From the NCBI RefSeq assembly GCF_000150275.1, contig NW_002060946.1:1113815-1177814 (forward strand): a DNA stretch of 64,000 nt, read 5' to 3'. This document shows positions 60,101-64,000 of this stretch, one piece after another. This stretch comes from Trichoplax adhaerens (Eukaryota > Placozoa > Uniplacotomia > Trichoplacea > Trichoplacidae). A model generated the notes under the pieces. The model searched no databases. It was not told the DNA's origin and was given only the letters and a program-made list of their open reading frames with translations. Position numbers and translations under genes: made by a program. The stretch's first letter is position 1. Each line of letters starts with the position of its first letter.

Positions 60101-61589
60101 AGCAATTCAAGGTCATCGTGATAATACCGATCATTTCTCATATTAAGTTTTTATCTCTTTACTGGCGTAAAAATGAGCAAAGCCTCATCATATCCATAGA
60201 ACTAAAGAGAAATCTAAATTTTATGCTTCCTATTACTTCTGATTTTAAAATTTGTACTATCGACTTTCTATAATAGTGGGCTAATTGCTGTAGTAATTTA
60301 ATGGTATCTTTTGAAACATAGCAGATGTAAAGGTAGAAGAAATGGCGAGGCGCAAATTTATATTGTTATTTGGAACAAGAGTTCATAATATAATCATTCA
60401 ACTGTGCCTGTACCTGTACGTTAGACGGTAAATCTAGACAACACCATAAAAATGATGAGCAATAATTTAAACTCGTCATCGATAAGTTAATAAGTCGATA
60501 TTGTATGATAGAGGTGGAATGGAACATGAGCTTCGTAATATAATTGTTAACTATATCTGTACAGTAAATCTAGACAATACCATGAAAATTCGGCGTAATA
60601 ATTTAAACTCGCTATCGATAATTAAGTTACGGAATCATTTCATACAGTTGGAACGATATACCGTAAGAAATAGTTTCTTATCTAACTTACCACGAGATAA
60701 TGTTGTCATATATATGTAATAAAATTTAAAATATACTGGTAAAGTACAACGATGGAAACAGTGAAAAAAATGGTAATGGATCTGATAATAATTACAAATG
60801 ATAAAGAATTGCTGTTTTATCTGATCTGGAAGAAGATTTCGAAGAATTAAAACTTAGATTTTGATAGCTAGATTGGCTGATGCTATTAGTAAAACTTTGG
60901 TATAATAGAAAAAATAATATGATAATAAGGACTATGATAGAACGGTTAATCTGATCACTTTTTCCTACTGAAAGAGAGTCTTTATATTTTTATAAAGGGG
61001 CATAAAATTTTGGTAATGACTTACTTAGCATATTGGCTACTGGTAAGGTGATCGCGCTTGAATCAGGTCCTACAACTCCTATAACTCCTCTGCTGTCATC
61101 CGCTACTAAATGTTCTAGAAGAGTTTGATTACAACCATGTCGAGTTAGTTCGTGATAGTCTACATGATGAAATTTCTTTTCCGACCATGGTAGAAAATTA
61201 ATTGATTGTTGTAGTGTATGCTTAACGTTCGAACAAGTATCCCGAATATCGTATCCTAACGTCACTCCAGGTAGAAGATTTTTATCTCGATTAATTTGAT
61301 CCACAGCATAAATCATTGCCATCATTTTGTATAACCCTCTAAAAGCAAATTCATCACATTGACCAATAGATTTATTGTAACTGTAATGGGCAAAAAATAA
61401 ACCTCCTAGAATATAATCGCCGTCATGATAAATTGCTAAAGGATTCGTTTCCAAGATTTTATATTTCTTTTGATTATTAAGGCCATTAACTGGACATGAT
61501 GATGTTATACATATCAAGCAAATTATCAATAGAACTACCCTTATTTTGATAGATTGCATGTAATCTACTTGATCATATTTTACTGCCAT
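54123..61589 (-). CDS. Class C GPCR, metabotropic glutamate receptor-like (paralog 2)
   Basis: Two exons, 61589-61025 and 56887-54123, joined in phase 1 across a 4.1 kb intron, give 1109 residues. Order: signal peptide (IRVVLLIICLICITSSCPV); venus-flytrap domain (DGDYILGGLFFAH, NLLPGVTLGYDIRDTCSN, VVGPDSSAIT, EISYAATS, FRTLPSDYQQATVIADIL, VDDFYGR, IGTDAW); cysteine-rich domain (SCCWICLECGPGLISDG); seven helices about 625-885 (TPIVKASNSFLSFFH, GNFNEAKHICFCSI, FLFLPKVYTMTITPHLN); and a long Asn/Ser/Gly-rich tail with tandem repeats. Compared with mGluR1 the binding Ser, Thr, Tyr (FYGR) and Asp (GTDAW) are all in place, so glutamate or another amino acid is a plausible ligand. An insert before NCSHGYQDC with a Ser run precedes the lower lobe. 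It is about 3 kb upstream of, and clearly duplicated with, paralog 1. Confidence 0.93.
54230..54600 (-). repeat. Coding minisatellite in the tail of GPCR paralog 2
   Basis: About eight tandem units of roughly 15-20 residues (about 45-60 bp) with consensus TGSINHGNNSSNNTINK, occupying about residues 953-1075. Unit lengths vary and copies differ mostly by codon-level substitutions. The opposite strand is open as a side effect. Confidence 0.9.
56888..61024 (-). other. Large intron of GPCR paralog 2
   Basis: Donor GTAAGT and acceptor TATGATTAG. It contains a three-copy tandem repeat (57775-58100). Several small open frames (57005-57286, 59771-60001, 60501-60719) have no motif. No embedded gene is recognised. 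Confidence 0.75.
57775..58100. repeat. Three-copy degenerate tandem repeat, about 100-117 bp, intronic
   Basis: Copies are marked by (T/C)TCTTAAGCT(G/A)AATATC at 57793, 57893 and 58010, followed by (A/C)(A/G)TAATCATAA and then AGAGT or AGAAT. Confidence 0.75.
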
Positions 61590-64000
61590 GATTTATTTTT
61601 GGTTTCCAGTTTTTTCGTCGTGCATTTCTGTCAGGTAATATTTATCGATTGACAATTGTCAGTATTTAATACTGTGGAATACAACAAGATGTACGACGGC
61701 ACAATTAGCCAAAACAATTACAGGAATACTTCGAAATAATCAATCAATCAATTAGTTGAAGCTGAAAGCTACAAAACTAGAAAAAACTATATCATGAATA
61801 ATAAATGATTTCATATTGAATAAAGTTTGCCTCGCTATTTTATTAGTATGAAGCCTTGTTCCTATAGAAATAGTACCTAAAGTATTGATTGAGAAAAAAG
61901 CAGTTGTATCTCCGATATTTTACAACAATAGAGCTACGTTACCGTTTTATTGTAGTAGCCAAATTCACGAGAGTTATATTTCATATTTTGACGTATTTGC
62001 GTTTGTCTATTAAAAAAGAAAATAAAAAAAATGATATAGATCAATTGAGAATTAAAAAATGAATAACGTAGAAATTTTACTTTCGTAAAATTACCTTATA
62101 ATGTTTGTTGGATTCAATTAATGAATTATACAATTTTTACACGAAGATTTTCATTTATTTATGAACATCTCTATGCTCATGTACATTATTTTATCTTGTA
62201 CTCTAAAATTGGAATAAGTTACATTTATTAAATATTTGATCAATATTTCAGAGTACACCTTTTATGTCACACAACCTCAATCTAGGTTGTTATGGTGATG
62301 CCAATCTTGGAATAAAGCCAGCTTTCAATTCTTCACGAGCTCATTTGATGATATTAGTTTCTTAGACTTTTCATGCATTGATACAATGCGAAATATTATC
62401 CCAGGGTATCATGATATTTGCAAAATGTATTTTGCCTTATTTCTAGACTCTGTGTCTGGAATATTGTAATTTCTTAGTTAAATTGAGGAGATCATAATTA
62501 TATTGACTATGAAATCGATGCCAATGTAATGGTATAGATATCAATGTTTAATGATTAACAGGATATAGCAATTATGATTGAGTACACGATATTATTCTTT
62601 ATCTTCCTTATAAAATCGGCCGATAATGAATCATAATGAATCTCCTTAGCTATTGGCTTAGGAGTTATCGAAGTTATCCATTAGTGTGATTAACTGTAGA
62701 GATTAAGTCTTCATCACGGCTGCATTATGAAGAAAATGAAGTATTACAGCACTTTGTTAGCAAATTCTAAAAGAAATAGTGCGTAACAAAACAACAACAT
62801 CCGATTCATTATACGTAATTATAAATTCAATTATTTCACTTTTGATATAAAAAAAAATAATATCAATAATATACCAAACGAGAAGCTAAGACTGCCAATT
62901 TGTTGATGTCGATGAATATTGTATTGATGAGTCGAGGTGATAATGAAATGTAGGATTTCGAAGTGTAGTCAAAGCATGTTTTATTAAATGGATCTATTTA
63001 AGTTCTATTATCCTCGCATTTTGGTAATATTTTAGAAGATGAGTAAGATGATATTTCTGAAACTATTAATATTTTTGTATTTGGGACTAATGTTAGGGCC
63101 ATTACTATCACATTATATAACACTGAATGTATAGCAGATACCATTCAACATTTGCGCATTATATTTTTTAGGTCAAAGTGGTTAATCTGTTCAATATCAA
63201 TATCGGATATTAATCAAGCGCTTTGGGAAATTAATTGTTTATTCCAGTGCAGGACATTGAAAAGTTACTTCCACAAATTAGAATGTTCATGGCATTATTC
63301 TAGAATGTTATCAAATAATGATAAGAGTATCTGTACGAATAACTAAGTTAGCGCATGTTATCAGAGCTGTTATGCTCATTGCAATGTTTTAGAAAATCTC
63401 TCTAGATGTAGAATCACAATATAAAAGCTGGGCTAAGCTTTTATTAAATGTATTTGAAGTAAATAGATTAATAATATATAAACATTTACTCGAATAGACA
63501 ATTAAATTGAATTACTTCATTACTGAATTGACGCAAATTTCCTGTCAACATCATTATCAACTTAAGAATAAAATACAGTAATAGTTTTATTTATACTTTA
63601 GTTAATTGAAAAAATAACCTTTGACAGAAACGTGTTTGTTTTTTTAATTATTTAGTGCCATTTATACATGCTGCATCCATAAGTGACAACAAATAAATGG
63701 CATCAATAAATTTTAAGCAATTTTATTGACCATCGGTAAATAAAATTTCTGGATACTCAGTACTGCATTTAATGTTGTAACCTAGACCTGCCCCAAAATC
63801 ATGACTTAATTCCACATTTTAGCAACTAATTATATACAAGAGTGGATGTACATGTACAATTTTAATAAAGATTCAATTTTTTCTTTTTACATATTACTAT
63901 AGATCTGTACTACGAAAAAATAATTTGCTTGGGAAAAATACTCTAAACATTAGGTTATTATGTTTAATCTCTATAAGTTTATAGTATCTAATATTGGGTT
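61590..64000. other. Upstream flank of GPCR paralog 2, no gene seen
   Basis: This should carry the receptor promoter. The frame at 63152-63346 and others are short, AT-rich and without family motifs. Confidence 0.5.

Overview
The window is AT-rich (about two-thirds A+T by eye) eukaryotic DNA whose genes are cut into many small exons by GT-AG introns, mostly 50-300 bases with a few of 2-4 kb. The protein set (an IP3-receptor-type channel, the MAGUK scaffold CASK, the cadherin O-mannosyltransferase TMTC1, FAM124 and a tandem pair of metabotropic-glutamate-receptor-like GPCRs) is animal. AT-richness, compact genes, absence of recognisable transposons and expanded class C GPCRs suggest an early-branching animal, most likely a placozoan (Trichoplax/Hoilungia type). 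The organism is inferred; the genes are read from the sequence. I spliced exons by hand, requiring GT-AG borders, matching intron phases and continuity with family motifs.

Layout: (1) 2-1859, + strand, last six in-window exons of an IP3 receptor-like Ca2+ channel whose pore filter region looks abnormal. (2) 4028-10970, - strand, an eight-exon drug/metabolite-transporter (EamA-type) membrane protein with a long C-terminal tail. (3) 14411-22435, - strand, a complete 28-exon CASK gene encoding 900 residues, with kinase, two L27, PDZ, SH3 and guanylate-kinase domains. Its kinase keeps the canonical DFG and metal-binding Asn that vertebrate CASK lacks. (4) 22.5-28.5 kb, a long gene-poor stretch with dense GTACAGTAC-type palindromic clusters close to the CASK start. 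(5) 28508-29496, + strand, FAM124 family. (6) 31309-42195, - strand, a complete 19-exon TMTC1 encoding 953 residues. (7) 46381-51045 and 54123-61589, both - strand, two class C GPCRs with the same two-exon structure and a shared phase-1 intron position, each ending in a different repetitive C-terminal tail. (8) 61.6-64 kb, no recognisable gene.

These are neighbours, not an operon or a pathway cassette. A thematic link is possible (surface amino-acid sensing, IP3/Ca2+ release, membrane scaffolding by CASK, adhesion-protein glycosylation by TMTC1), but nothing in the sequence shows co-regulation.

The most noticeable non-coding structure is repeated local tandem duplication: at least eight separate degenerate arrays (period about 70-280 bp, 2-5 copies), each apparently made from its own local sequence, in introns and between genes. 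The observations most worth following up are the CASK kinase with ancestral catalytic residues, the channel with a lost selectivity-filter motif, and the repeat-built tails and divergent ligand pockets of the paired GPCRs.
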